This document shows, one piece after another, positions 49,670 through 58,934 of a stretch of 64,000 nt of DNA. Both the position numbers and the translations under genes were made by a program. Source of the stretch: Paenibacillus graminis (GTDB lineage Bacteria; Bacillota; Bacilli; Paenibacillales; Paenibacillaceae); assembly GCF_000758705.1 (NCBI RefSeq), contig NZ_CP009287.1:2976001-3040000 (forward strand), written 5' to 3'. A model generated the notes under the pieces. It searched no databases. It was not told the origin of the DNA and saw only the letters and a list, made by a program, of their open reading frames with translations. The stretch's first letter is position 1. Every line of letters starts with the position of its first letter.

Positions 49670-50542
49670 TTAGCGGGAATAGCGTTTGCGGAAGCGCAGG
49701 GGGGAAATGCCAACCTTGCGGGCAAACCGCCGCGAGAAATAGGCCGTGCTCTCAAATCCGGTGCGTTCAGCAACGCTGGCGATGGGGATTTCTGTCTTAA
49801 GCAGCAGCAGTTTAGCCTGCTCCAGCCGGTAATCAGTTAAATATTCCATCGGGGTCAGCCCGTAGACCCGTTTCATGCAGCGCGCCAGATAGTTATAGTG
49901 GAAATGCAGCGCGTCCGCCAGGCTGACATTCGTCAGCGGCTCTGTATAGTGATTGCGCAAATAGGCTTCAGTCTGTTCGGCAATCTCCGCACCAGGGCTT
50001 CCTCCGGCATCCTGCTGGCCAAGATCCAGCATCCGCAGCATGTCCTCAAAGATCCGCTGCTGCTGCCATACGGCGCTGGAACGTCTTCCCCGGCTCAGTT
50101 GCAGCAGCAGCTCTGCTTGGCCGCTTCGCTCAAAAGGATCAGGCAAGGAACCGAACTGCGGTACACGGATGGTATAAGGATAAGTAAGGAACTTCTGGAA
50201 ATGCTCTTCCCGGCTGGCATATACGGGATCACCTTCGGCCTCAACCCATTCGGCTACGGTGTGAAAATGCAGCCATACGAAGGAGGTCGTGTCCTCGCAG
50301 GGTTTAACCGAGTAGTGGTAGCGGTCCGGCAGAAGAAGCAGGGTATGCCCGGCCGGCACGGCCCACTGTTTATGCTCCTCGCCAATGAACAGGCAGCCCT
50401 GTTCAACAATCAGCAGATCGAATTTCCCCATGCGGGTGCGGTTGGGATGCTGATCCCCCGGCTGATAGACGGTACGGTCGCCCTCCAGGAAATAAGGGAA
50501 GGGCGGTGCCGCCAGATGGATGTAGGATGGATTAAATGTCAT
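49670..50542 (-). CDS. AraC-family transcriptional regulator
   Basis: 290 aa. ATG 50542 follows AAGGAGAG; the frame is open further upstream without a site. N-terminal cupin arm (~1-140: FDLLIVEQGCLFIGEE, HTLLLLPDRYHYSVKPCEDTT, FVWLHFHTVAEW) and C-terminal double HTH (~190-290: NVSLADALHFHYNYLARCMKR, then SVAERTGFESTAYFSRRFARKVG). It is divergent from the GH127 gene with 162 bp between; the likely target is that gene and the effector a sugar such as arabinose or an arabino-oligosaccharide. Confidence 0.92.
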   Translation of the reverse strand: MTFNPSYIHLAAPPFPYFLEGDRTVYQPGDQHPNRTRMGKFDLLIVEQGCLFIGEEHKQWAVPAGHTLLLLPDRYHYSVKPCEDTTSFVWLHFHTVAEWVEAEGDPVYASREEHFQKFLTYPYTIRVPQFGSLPDPFERSGQAELLLQLSRGRRSSAVWQQQRIFEDMLRMLDLGQQDAGGSPGAEIAEQTEAYLRNHYTEPLTNVSLADALHFHYNYLARCMKRVYGLTPMEYLTDYRLEQAKLLLLKTEIPIASVAERTGFESTAYFSRRFARKVGISPLRFRKRYSR

Positions 50543-50704
50543 GCTGCTCTCCTTTTTATGGGGTTTTATCGCAAGTAGTGTGCGTCCTTTTATGAGTGTG
50601 AAATTGTGCAAAAACAGGGTTGCTTCTGATCCTGTTTTTTATTTATTTTACCGTCTATAATGGCAAATAGCGAGGATGAAATGAATGTAGAGGAGAAGTG
50701 GGAA

Positions 50705-52672
50705 ATGAATAAAATCAGCGAAAATCAGCAAACAGCCGGCAATCTGTCCGCAGCAGTCCGGGATGACTTCTGGGGACGTTATATCCGGCTGGTCCAGGAG
50801 GTGGTCATTCCTTATCAGTATGAAGCGCTGTATGACCGGGTGCCGGAAGCGGAGCCAAGTCATGCAATGGCCAATTTCGAGATTGCCGCCGGCCGAAAAA
50901 CAGGGGAGTTTCACGGTTTTGTGTTTCAGGACAGTGATGTCGCCAAATGGCTGGAGGCGGTTGGTTACTCGCTCCATCTGAAACGTGACCCCGGGCTGGA
51001 AGCCCGGGCTGACGCGGTAATTGATCTAGTCGCCGCAGCTCAGCAGCCGGATGGCTATCTGAACACCTATTTTACGATTAAGGAGCCCGGCAAACGCTGG
51101 ACCAATCTCCAGGACTGCCATGAACTGTACTGTGCCGGACATTTCATCGAAGCTGCGGTTGCCTATTATGAAGCCACGGGCAAGGACAAGCTGCTGAATA
51201 CGATGCGCCGTATGGCCGATCATATCGATTCCATATTTGGCCCGGAGGAAGGCAAGCTGAAAGGCTATGACGGGCATCAGGAAATCGAGCTTGCGCTGGT
51301 GAAGCTGTACCGGCTGACGGGCGAGGAGAAATATCTGAAGCTCAGCAGCTTTTTTATCGATCAGAGAGGACAGGAACCCAACTTTCTGCGGCAGGAATGG
51401 GAGGCAAGGGGCCGGGTGACGCATTGGAGCGGAACGCAGACTAACAGTATGGACCCCAGCTACAATCAAGCGCATCTTCCGGTGAGGGAACAGTCAGAAG
51501 CTGTGGGCCATGCTGTCAGGGCGGTCTATATGTATACGGCGATGGCGGATCTGGCAGCGCTTACGAAAGATAGTGCATTGCGTGATGCCTGTGTGAGATT
51601 ATGGGACAATATGACCGGCAAGCAGATGTATATTACCGGCGGCATCGGGTCCACACACCAAGGAGAAGCGTTTACCTTCGATTATGATCTGCCCAATGAT
51701 ACGGTATATGCCGAAACATGCGCTTCGATCGGCCTGATCTTTTTTGCCCGGCGGATGCTGGAGCTGGAACCGGATGCGCGCTATGCGGATGTGATGGAAC
51801 GGGCGCTCTACAATAACGTTCTTGGGTCTATGGCACAGGACGGCAAACACTATTTCTATGTGAATCCGCTTGAGGTCTGGCCGCAGGCCTGCACCTGCAA
51901 TCCGGATAAGCATCACGTGAAATCCGAGCGCCAAGGCTGGTTCGGCTGCGCTTGCTGTCCGCCGAATGTGGCCCGGCTGCTGACCTCGATGAATCAGTAT
52001 ATCTATACCGTTCACGGAGACACCCTGTACACTAATCTGTATATTGGAAGTGAAGTGAACACGACACTGGGGGGGACAGCAGTCGCTGTCAGCCAGCAGA
52101 GCAATTACCCTTGGGAAGGGACCGTAACATTGCAGGTTAATCCGGGGGAAGCTGCCGAGTTCGGCATCGCTTTGCGCATTCCTTCCTGGAGCAGCAGTGC
52201 GGAGATCAGGGTGGGCGGCGAGACGCTGAGTCTGGATGAGAGTGTGCAGCAGGGATACTGCGTGATCCGCCGGGTCTGGAATGCCGGAGACACGATTGAG
52301 CTGAAGCTGCCGATGGAAGCGCACCGGGTCTATGCCCACCCAGAGCTGCGGGCAGATGCCGGGAAGACCGCTATCCAGCGCGGCCCGCTGGTCTACTGTC
52401 TGGAAGCTGCCGATAACGGCACGCCGCTGAACTCGATTGCATTACATGAATCTGCTCCGTTCACAGAGCATTTTGAAGATTCACTGTTGGGCGGTGCAGT
52501 AGTGGTAAAAGGCCAAGGCAGCCGGATAGAGCAGGCAGGCTGGAGCGGCGGCTTATACAGCAGAGCGAAGGCCCCTGTGGAAGCCGCTACGATCACGGCC
52601 ATTCCCTATTATCTGTGGGGCAACCGCGGCAGCGGCGAGATGAAAGTATGGATTCCGGAGAGTAAGGCGTAA
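50705..52672 (+). CDS. GH127 beta-L-arabinofuranosidase
   Basis: 655-aa cytoplasmic glycosidase. ATG 50705 follows GAGGAGAAG. The (alpha/alpha)6 barrel family signature includes DGYLNTYF, YCAGHFIEAAVAYYEATG, GHAVRAVYMYTAMADL and TGGIGSTHQGEAF. The zinc-cysteine site is complete: E337 and C339 in AETCASIG, C417 and C418 in GCACCPPN; these are within one residue of Glu338, Cys340, Cys417 and Cys418 of Bifidobacterium HypBA1, whose Cys417 is the nucleophile. Releases L-arabinofuranose from short glycans. No signal peptide, so its substrates are imported. Controlled presumably by the divergent AraC gene. Confidence 0.93.
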   Translation: MNKISENQQTAGNLSAAVRDDFWGRYIRLVQEVVIPYQYEALYDRVPEAEPSHAMANFEIAAGRKTGEFHGFVFQDSDVAKWLEAVGYSLHLKRDPGLEARADAVIDLVAAAQQPDGYLNTYFTIKEPGKRWTNLQDCHELYCAGHFIEAAVAYYEATGKDKLLNTMRRMADHIDSIFGPEEGKLKGYDGHQEIELALVKLYRLTGEEKYLKLSSFFIDQRGQEPNFLRQEWEARGRVTHWSGTQTNSMDPSYNQAHLPVREQSEAVGHAVRAVYMYTAMADLAALTKDSALRDACVRLWDNMTGKQMYITGGIGSTHQGEAFTFDYDLPNDTVYAETCASIGLIFFARRMLELEPDARYADVMERALYNNVLGSMAQDGKHYFYVNPLEVWPQACTCNPDKHHVKSERQGWFGCACCPPNVARLLTSMNQYIYTVHGDTLYTNLYIGSEVNTTLGGTAVAVSQQSNYPWEGTVTLQVNPGEAAEFGIALRIPSWSSSAEIRVGGETLSLDESVQQGYCVIRRVWNAGDTIELKLPMEAHRVYAHPELRADAGKTAIQRGPLVYCLEAADNGTPLNSIALHESAPFTEHFEDSLLGGAVVVKGQGSRIEQAGWSGGLYSRAKAPVEAATITAIPYYLWGNRGSGEMKVWIPESKA

Positions 52673-52723
52673 GCTGAGCCGGATTAAGATGTGGGATCAC
52701 ATGGAATCATAGAATGATAAATC

Positions 52724-52771
52724 AAAAGCCACCCGGCGTACAGCTTCGGCAGCGTACGCTGGGTGGCTTTT
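52724..52771 (+). terminator. Intrinsic terminator after the GH127 gene
   Basis: AAAAGCCACCCGGCGTA pairs with TACGCTGGGTGGCTTTT. The rest of 52673-53000 is an A/T-rich upstream region for the DUF817 gene. Confidence 0.88.
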
Positions 52772-53000
52772 AGTGCGTAGGAAGTTGAAGACTACAAAAA
52801 ATGTGGACGGTTTGTTCTGCGATGTTAAGTCTGACCCGCGGGAAAAAGTACGGATAAACGAAAAATAAGTATACTAAACAACAATTAAGTATTATTTATC
52901 AATCTAAATATATTGTAAAACAATAAATGTTGTGTTAAATTCAGAGTTGAGGAACGGAAGAGAGGTTAAGCCACCCGGCGCAGAAGAGGAGAGTATATTA

Positions 53001-53780
53001 TTGAAATCCATAATACAGCTGCTGCATTTTGGCTATCATCAAGCGATGAGCTGCATATTTCCTGTTGCGATTTTTGGAACTTTAGCTCTTTCCAGCGCAA
53101 TCGGGCTGCCCTTCATTTACCGTTATGATGCCATTCTTTTGATCCTGGTTGCCGTGCAGTACCTTATGTACCGCAGTGGGTTAGAAACCATCGACGAGAT
53201 CAAAGTGATCTGCGTATTTCATGTGATTGGTTTGCTGCTGGAAATCTATAAGGTAAGGATGGGATCATGGGCATACCCTGAGCCCGGGTTAACGAAGCTG
53301 CTCGGTGTGCCGCTCTATAGCGGGTTCATGTATGCGAGTGTAGCAAGCTTTATGTGCCAGATATGGCGCAGACTGAAGATGGACATGAACGGCTGGCCGG
53401 GGCTTGCTGCTGCGGGATTACTGGGAGGAGCTATCTATCTGAACTTTTTTACACATCATTTTATTCCTGATTTCCGCTGGTGGCTGACGGCGCTTGTGCT
53501 GATTGTCTTTTGGAGAACATGGATCATCTACCGGGTTCGGAACACCACTTATCGGATGCCCTTGACCCTTGCTTTTTTCATTGTAGGTTTTTTTATCTGG
53601 TTAGCTGAAAATATAGCTACATTTTTTAATGCTTGGAGATATCCCAACCAATATCAGGCCTGGCATCTGGTCAGCTTCAGCAAGATCAGTTCGTGGTTCC
53701 TGCTGGTTATCATTAGCGTCATTATTGTTGCCCAGCTTAAACATGTCAAAGCCGGGCGGGAAACGAAAAATCTGATATAG
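53001..53780 (+). CDS. DUF817 integral membrane protein
   Basis: 259 aa with about eight membrane helices. TTG 53001 follows GAGGAGAG at seven bases; the open frame extends upstream without a site. DUF817 features: KVRMGSWAYPEPGLTKLLGVPLYSGFMYASVASFMCQIWR (in parts) and WLAENIATFFNAWRYPNQ. Function unknown. It stands alone with a stem-loop after it. Confidence 0.86.
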   Translation: MKSIIQLLHFGYHQAMSCIFPVAIFGTLALSSAIGLPFIYRYDAILLILVAVQYLMYRSGLETIDEIKVICVFHVIGLLLEIYKVRMGSWAYPEPGLTKLLGVPLYSGFMYASVASFMCQIWRRLKMDMNGWPGLAAAGLLGGAIYLNFFTHHFIPDFRWWLTALVLIVFWRTWIIYRVRNTTYRMPLTLAFFIVGFFIWLAENIATFFNAWRYPNQYQAWHLVSFSKISSWFLLVIISVIIVAQLKHVKAGRETKNLI

Positions 53781-53826
53781 TGCAGCCTATGCGTCCTATC
53801 CATTTGCAGGGCAATAAGCGAAAGAA

Positions 53827-53871
53827 ACAGCGGCAGTCACAGGCGAGAAAAAAGACCTGGGCTGCCGCTGT
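53827..53871. other. Stem-loop after the DUF817 gene
   Basis: ACAGCGGCAG and CTGCCGCTGT pair perfectly; an inner CAGG/CCTG stem lies within. No T-run follows, so a Rho-independent function is uncertain. Confidence 0.6.
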
Positions 53872-54028
53872 ATTGCTGTATTATTGAACTCCCTCAGTAC
53901 GATTCAGTTTTCTCACGAATGTTCATTTAAGGCTTATTTCCGTGAGAATTTCATGAACCAGCTGAGCCGTTGCTGTCTTCCCGGACCCTGGTCATCCCTC
54001 CATCAAGACTAACTTCGATTTCATAATG

Positions 54029-54065
54029 AAAAACGGGCTCCCCTTTATACAAAAAGAGAAGCCCG
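54029..54065 (-). terminator. Terminator of the cellobiose phosphorylase gene
   Basis: On the minus strand CGGGCT and AGCCCG pair around a loop containing CTTCTCTTTTTG, followed by TTTTTC. It lies ~45 bp past the stop codon. Apart from this and the stem-loop at 53827 nothing is seen in 53781-54110. Confidence 0.7.
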
Positions 54066-54110
54066 GTGGCCTTTACAAATTACGAACTGTGCTGACGCTG
54101 CAGAAGTTAA

Positions 54111-56546
54111 TTAGCCCAGCTCTACAACGACATGATGCACCGCGCCGTCGCCCACAGGGGCGATGATGTTGCCTTCAACGGCTGCGCCGTCGAGAGTGAG
54201 GCCGGCTACGCCTTTAGAGACATGGTTCGGATTCTTGATCTGAATCACGTAGGTATCTCCACGGAAGACGCGGGTGATTTCGAAGCTGTCCCACTCTGCA
54301 GGGATACAAGGATCGATTTTCAGACCGGCGAAATCCGCCTGAATCCCGAGAATCGACTGAGTAATCGCTACATAGTTCCAGGCAGCAGTACCTGTCAGCC
54401 AGGAGTTTTTTGCTTCCCCGTGGCGTACAGCATCTTTACCTGCGATCATTTGCGAGTACACATACGGTTCCATCCGGTGAACTTCGCTGATGTCTTCCAG
54501 ATAAGCGGGAGCAATTTTTTTATAGATATCAAAAGCTCTGTCGCCATGGCCCAGTACGGTTTCGGCAATCATAATCCATGGGTTGTTGTGGCAGAAAATA
54601 CCGGCATTTTCCTTGTAGCCCGGAGGGTATGTGGAAATTTCACCCAGGTTCAGATAGTACTTGGAGTAAGGGGGCTGCTGCAAAACGATACCATATTTCG
54701 TATCCAGACGTTCCTGTACGGAAGTCAGCGCTTTGGCGGCCTGCCCGTCCTCCACGCCGATGCCGGCCATTACGCAAATCCCTTGCGGCTCGATGAAGAT
54801 CTGGCCTTCCTCATTTTCCTTGCTGCCGATTTTGTCGCCATAGTGGTCGTAAGCGCGCAGGAACCAGTCCCCGTCGAAGCCGTGGGTCAGCGTAATTTCA
54901 CGCATGTTGTTGATCTTCGCAACCGCATCCGCAGCGACATCCTCAAGTCCGCGCATCCGGCAGATTTCGGCATAATCCGGTCCAACGAAGACGAACAGAC
55001 CTGCGATAAACACGGATTCCGCTACGCCGCCTGCGATATTCTCAGTCGTCTGGAACGATTCGCCCGGTTCAGTGGAGAAGCAGTTCAGATTCAGACAGTC
55101 ATTCCAGTCCGCGCGTCCGATCAGCGGCAGGCCGTGCGGTCCGAGGTTGTTGGTCACGTGCTCGAAGGAGCGCTTCAAATGCTCGAACAGGGTTGCGGTA
55201 TTGTCCGGGTTGCTGTCAAAAGGAACCTGCTCATCCAGAATGGAATAGTCACCGGTTTCCTTGATGTAAGCAGCCGTCCCGGAGATCAGCCAGAGCGGAT
55301 CGTCATTGAAGCCGGAGCCGACTTCGTTGTTGCCTTTTTTGGTGAGCGGCTGGTACTGGTGATACGCGCTGCCGTCTTCGAACTGGGTGGCGGCGATATC
55401 CAGGATACGTTCTCTGGCCCGCTCAGGAATCTGGTGCACGAACCCGAGCAAGTCCTGGTTGGAGTCACGGAAGCCCATGCCGCGGCCAATCCCGGATTCA
55501 AAATAGGATGCCGAACGGGACATGTTGAAGGTAACCATACACTGGTACGGGTTCCAGATGTTAACCATGCGGTTAAGCTTCTCGTCGCCGCTCTGAATTT
55601 GATATTTGGACAGCAGGTTATCCCAGTGTGCAGCCAGAACGGCAAGAGCAGCATCTACCTGGGCGTCTGTAGCGAACTGTTCGATGACAGCCAGCGCCGG
55701 TTTTTTGTTGATAACGTTCAGCGCTTCCCATTTCTGGTCTTCCGGATTTTCGATGTAGCCGAGTACGAAGATGAAGCTTTGCTCTTCGCCAGGTTCCAGC
55801 GTGATGTTCAGGGCATGGGAGCCGATCGGCGACCAGCCGCTGGCTACCGAATTGGCGGCTTCACCGGCAGCAACCGCCTGCGGAGCATCCAGGCCATTGT
55901 ACATGCCCACAAAGGATTCACGGTCGGTATCGAAACCGGCGATTTCTTTGTTTACAGAGTAGAAAGCGTAGTGGTTTCTGCGCTCGCGGTACTCGGTTTT
56001 GTGATAGATTACGGAGTCCTTGACCTCTACTTCGCCGGTGCTGAGGTTGCGCTGGAAGTTGGTCATATCGTCTTGGGCATTCCAGAGACAGAATTCGGCA
56101 AAAGAGAACAGCTTCACGGATTTCTGCGCAGAGCCGGTGTTCTTAACCACCAGCCGGTGCACTTCGGCGTTATGGCCCATCGGTACAAAAGCGAGCTGGT
56201 TCACGGAAATGCCGTTACGTTCGCCTGTGATGGAAGTATAGCCTAATCCGTGGCGGCACTCGTAGAAATCGAGGTCACGCTTAACCGGCATCCAGCCCGG
56301 GGTCCAGAAATCACCGTCGTCATACAGATAGTAGTAGCGTCCGCCTGTATCCAGCGGAATATTGTTATACCGGTAACGGGTAAGTCTTCTCATCCGGGCA
56401 TCCCGGTAGAAGGTGTAGCCTCCGGCAGTATTGGAGATCAGGCCGAAAAACTGTTCGTTGCCGAGGTAGTTGATCCATGGGTAAGGCGTTTTGGGAGTGT
56501 TGATTACATACTCTTTGCGGGTGTCGTCAAAGGTTCCGAATTTCAT
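54111..56546 (-). CDS. Cellobiose phosphorylase, GH94
   Basis: 811-aa cytoplasmic enzyme converting cellobiose and phosphate to glucose-1-phosphate and glucose. ATG 56546 is used (AAAGGAG upstream); a TTG at 56567 lies inside the site. Nearly the whole chain can be followed against Cellvibrio gilvus enzyme: [77 protein letters not shown] with the catalytic acid Asp, [14 protein letters not shown] and [10 protein letters not shown]. High similarity makes cellobiose the likely substrate rather than chitobiose or cellodextrin. It is controlled by the LacI gene upstream, with an operator directly before its ribosome binding site. Confidence 0.95.
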   Translation of the reverse strand: MKFGTFDDTRKEYVINTPKTPYPWINYLGNEQFFGLISNTAGGYTFYRDARMRRLTRYRYNNIPLDTGGRYYYLYDDGDFWTPGWMPVKRDLDFYECRHGLGYTSITGERNGISVNQLAFVPMGHNAEVHRLVVKNTGSAQKSVKLFSFAEFCLWNAQDDMTNFQRNLSTGEVEVKDSVIYHKTEYRERRNHYAFYSVNKEIAGFDTDRESFVGMYNGLDAPQAVAAGEAANSVASGWSPIGSHALNITLEPGEEQSFIFVLGYIENPEDQKWEALNVINKKPALAVIEQFATDAQVDAALAVLAAHWDNLLSKYQIQSGDEKLNRMVNIWNPYQCMVTFNMSRSASYFESGIGRGMGFRDSNQDLLGFVHQIPERARERILDIAATQFEDGSAYHQYQPLTKKGNNEVGSGFNDDPLWLISGTAAYIKETGDYSILDEQVPFDSNPDNTATLFEHLKRSFEHVTNNLGPHGLPLIGRADWNDCLNLNCFSTEPGESFQTTENIAGGVAESVFIAGLFVFVGPDYAEICRMRGLEDVAADAVAKINNMREITLTHGFDGDWFLRAYDHYGDKIGSKENEEGQIFIEPQGICVMAGIGVEDGQAAKALTSVQERLDTKYGIVLQQPPYSKYYLNLGEISTYPPGYKENAGIFCHNNPWIMIAETVLGHGDRAFDIYKKIAPAYLEDISEVHRMEPYVYSQMIAGKDAVRHGEAKNSWLTGTAAWNYVAITQSILGIQADFAGLKIDPCIPAEWDSFEITRVFRGDTYVIQIKNPNHVSKGVAGLTLDGAAVEGNIIAPVGDGAVHHVVVELG

Positions 56547-56568
56547 GAGAGAATAGTCTCCTTTCAAT

Positions 56569-56586
56569 TGTGAACGCGCGTTTACA
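56569..56586 (-). promoter_or_regulatory. LacI-type operator before the cellobiose phosphorylase gene
   Basis: TGTGAACGCGCGTTTACA, an inverted repeat with one mismatch, shares the AACGCGCGTT core with the operator of the lacI gene at 57792. It lies ~23 bp upstream of the ATG. A CCCCCGGGGG palindrome with a T-run on the minus strand lies between lacI and this site. Confidence 0.8.
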
Positions 56587-56720
56587 AAACTGAGAAAAAA
56601 TCCCCCGGGGGAAAGGGAATTTCTCGGAATGAAAATAATTTCCTTTTTCTGAAAGTTGTCTGTTCTTTGTTTCAGCCACAGAGGGCACAGAGGAACATGG
56701 AATCCTGCAATGTGGAAGCT

Positions 56721-57776
56721 TCAGATCTTCGGCGGCTGGCAGGAGTCTCTTTGAACCAGCCGGGCCGGGAAGCTGATGGTACTGAAGGTCGGCTGGCGGG
56801 AATCGCACAGCTCAATCACTTTTTCGACTGCGGCCTTGGACATTTCATAAATCGGCAGACGGACGGAGGTCAGCTTCGGATGAATGCGTGAAGCCAGCTG
56901 CACGTCGTCGAACCCGGCGATGGAAATATCCTCCGGGACGGAAATCCCGTATTCAGAGAACGCTTCCATCGCAGAGATAGCCATGTCATCGTTGGCGGAG
57001 AAGAAAGCGGTCGGCAGAGCAGCGCCGGAAGCCAGCAGCTTCGTGACCTCTTCATAGGCGGTCTCTTTGAGAAAATCACCCTTCAGGACTAAGCTCTCAT
57101 TCAGCGTCAAGCCATGCTTCTTCAGCGTATCCTCATATGCCATGTAGCGCTCCCGTCCAGAGTACGTATTCATGCGCCCGCAGATCATGCCAATTTCTTC
57201 ATGGCCCAGGCTGATCAGGTACTCAATCGCTTCGACGGTGCCCTCATAGTCTTTGGAATTCACGATAGCCAGATGATTGCGGTCCAGATGCTCCGACATA
57301 ATCTCCGATATGTCGTAATCGATCAGCACGAGCGGAAATTCAAGATTGACCATTTCCCGTACAATATCAATATCCTTCTGGGTGCCGACGATAATGCCGC
57401 CGTCAATCCGTTTCTGCAGGAAGGCCTGCTTCACCTTCAGGAAATCGTCGGGAGAATAGACAGTGTGGATCAGCACATAACAGCCGCGGGCATTCGCGGT
57501 GTCGACAACGGCATCAACGAAAGGCGCAAAGTAATTGTTCTGATAGATCCGGGTCGCATTCTCTTTCTCATTCATGCTGATAGCGAAAAGCCCGATCGTG
57601 TCGGTCTTCTTGCCGGCCAGAGCCCGGGCGAAGCTGTTGGGTTCGTACTGATGCTGCTCAATCACCTTCAACACCTTGGCCCGGGTCTCCTCAGGGACGT
57701 TGGAATAGTTGTTGATCACACGGGAAACCGTACTTCGGGATACCCCGGCGAGCTTTGCTATATCTTCGCTGCGCAT
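56721..57776 (-). CDS. LacI-family transcriptional regulator of cellobiose phosphorylase
   Basis: 351 aa. ATG 57776 follows AAAGGGGG; the longer frame upstream is not translated sensibly. HTH: SEDIAKLAGVSRSTVSRVINNYSNVPEETR, then hinge PNSFARALAGKKTDTIGLFA (in parts). Sugar-binding domain ~60-340 with GRMNTYSGRERYMAYED, FFSANDDMAISAMEAFSEYG and GFDDVQLASRIHPKLTSVR. It precedes the phosphorylase gene on the same strand. Identical-core operators before both genes imply autoregulation; the inducer is probably cellobiose or a related sugar (inference). Confidence 0.94.
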   Translation of the reverse strand: MRSEDIAKLAGVSRSTVSRVINNYSNVPEETRAKVLKVIEQHQYEPNSFARALAGKKTDTIGLFAISMNEKENATRIYQNNYFAPFVDAVVDTANARGCYVLIHTVYSPDDFLKVKQAFLQKRIDGGIIVGTQKDIDIVREMVNLEFPLVLIDYDISEIMSEHLDRNHLAIVNSKDYEGTVEAIEYLISLGHEEIGMICGRMNTYSGRERYMAYEDTLKKHGLTLNESLVLKGDFLKETAYEEVTKLLASGAALPTAFFSANDDMAISAMEAFSEYGISVPEDISIAGFDDVQLASRIHPKLTSVRLPIYEMSKAAVEKVIELCDSRQPTFSTISFPARLVQRDSCQPPKI

Positions 57777-57791
57777 ATTGCCCCCTTTACG

Positions 57792-57841
57792 TAAACGCGC
57801 GTTTATGAACCCATTGTAAAATAAATCCCTCCAGAAATCAA
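57792..57841 (-). promoter_or_regulatory. Promoter and operator of the lacI gene
   Basis: Minus-strand -35 TTGATT (57836-57841), 17-base spacer, -10 TACAAT (57813-57818), then the perfect palindrome TAAACGCGCGTTTA (57792-57805) over the transcription start. Confidence 0.8.
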
Positions 57842-57934
57842 TCACCCGGGCTAAGAAATTTGCTTGCCCAATCTCCTGATCTGCGTTACAAATAAATGCA
57901 GCAGGAAAAAGAAAGGGAGAGAGGAGGGGGAGAA

Positions 57935-58396
57935 ATGCTTTTTCAGGCCATAGATTCAGGAACACGCCAAGCGGCGCTTCAGATTAGCGGAACAGTCATC
58001 GTATCCAGAGGACGGATGCATAAGCTGGCAGAGCTGCCCGGATACTGCGCTGTACTGGACGGCAAGGTGCATGCGGCTATTTATTATTGCTGCCGGGGCG
58101 GGGAATGCGAAATCGTCTCTCTGGACAGCAACACAGAGAATATCGGGGCGGGCAGCCGGTTAATTGAACTGGTTGTGAAAGAGGCAGCCCGTGCGCGGTG
58201 CACCAGAGTATGGCTCATTACCTCAAACGACAACAGCAAGGCCATCCGCTTTTATCAGAAAAGAGGCTTCGACCTTATAGCTGTGCATAGAGAGGCGATT
58301 ACGGAAGCCCGGAAGCTCAAGCCGTCGATTCCGCTAACCGGGTATGACGGCATTCCGGTGCGGCATGAGGTGGAGTTTGAATATAGGCTGGATTAA
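57935..58396 (+). CDS. GNAT family N-acetyltransferase
   Basis: 153 aa. ATG 57935 follows GAGGAGGGGGAG. Motif A: EIVSLDSNTENIGAGSRLIELVVKEA with the glycine loop NIGAGS; motif B: LITSNDNSKAIRFYQKRGFDLIAVH. The C-terminal IPLTGYDGIPVRHEVEFEY is typical of a Firmicute GNAT subgroup. Substrate unknown. It starts divergently from lacI. Confidence 0.9.
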   Translation: MLFQAIDSGTRQAALQISGTVIVSRGRMHKLAELPGYCAVLDGKVHAAIYYCCRGGECEIVSLDSNTENIGAGSRLIELVVKEAARARCTRVWLITSNDNSKAIRFYQKRGFDLIAVHREAITEARKLKPSIPLTGYDGIPVRHEVEFEYRLD

Positions 58397-58442
58397 CAGG
58401 AGAAGGGAGCGCTGAATATCAGTTTACATATTAGCAGAATAA

Positions 58443-58634
58443 CTAGAATTTCTCCGGTTTTTCAATTATGATGGAAGCCACTTCGCCGCATTGTTTACAA
58501 AAGATAAAAATCACGGGCGAGCCAAAAGAAAAGGGCTTGCCGATTGGCATGACGTTGGCATAACCGTTTCTCATTTCTCCTTCCGTGAAATTGCTGCTTC
58601 CGCATGTCTTACACACCCTGTTTTCTTGTTTCAT
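58443..58634 (-). CDS. Small zinc-ribbon protein
   Basis: 63 aa. ATG 58634 follows ACGGAGG. Two CxxC knuckles (VCKTCGSS and FCKQCGEV) about 36 residues apart form a zinc ribbon. No other domain. Function unknown; possibly nucleic-acid or protein binding. Confidence 0.8.
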   Translation of the reverse strand: MKQENRVCKTCGSSNFTEGEMRNGYANVMPIGKPFSFGSPVIFIFCKQCGEVASIIIEKPEKF

Positions 58635-58690
58635 AAATATCGCCTCCGTTAATGAATGTCTTGTTTAATACGGTAAAAAAATGAGAATGG

Positions 58691-58781
58691 TTCATACACT
58701 CTCCTAATAATTACCCCTTATAGTAGAAGCAACACCTGTTGTATGCACTTGGCCTTGCCGGTTACCGGCAGGGTCCTTTTT
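58691..58781 (+). ncRNA. Candidate small RNA 3
   Basis: TTCATAC (58691), then TATAGT (58719-58724), and ~27 bases later a terminator hairpin CCTTGCCGG/CCGGCAGGG with a bulged T before CC (58751-58776) and five T. The hairpin has the same design as that at 39059. No open frame. The remainder of 58635-58934 holds the Fur-controlled upstream region of the next gene. Confidence 0.42.
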
Positions 58782-58888
58782 AGTTCTCAGCCGTGTTCTA
58801 TGATATCAAGCATGTTTGTATAAGAATTTCATCGAGAAAGTGCATTGAAAGCTGAGGAGGACATGCTACTATTGGGATTAAGATTATA

Positions 58889-58903
58889 TGAGAATGATAA
58901 TCA
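58889..58903 (+). promoter_or_regulatory. Fur box upstream of the siderophore-binding protein gene
   Basis: TGAGAATGATAATCA fits the 7-1-7 Fur consensus TGATAAT-N-ATTATCA closely (two mismatches). It lies 32 bp before the ATG. Confidence 0.8.
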
Positions 58904-58934
58904 ATTACAATAGAGTGCGGGAGTGAAGCAATCA

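Noticed and set aside
54132..56246. Plus-strand 704-codon open frame opposite cellobiose phosphorylase
   Set aside because: It is the antisense shadow of a highly conserved enzyme gene, with no site or family features.
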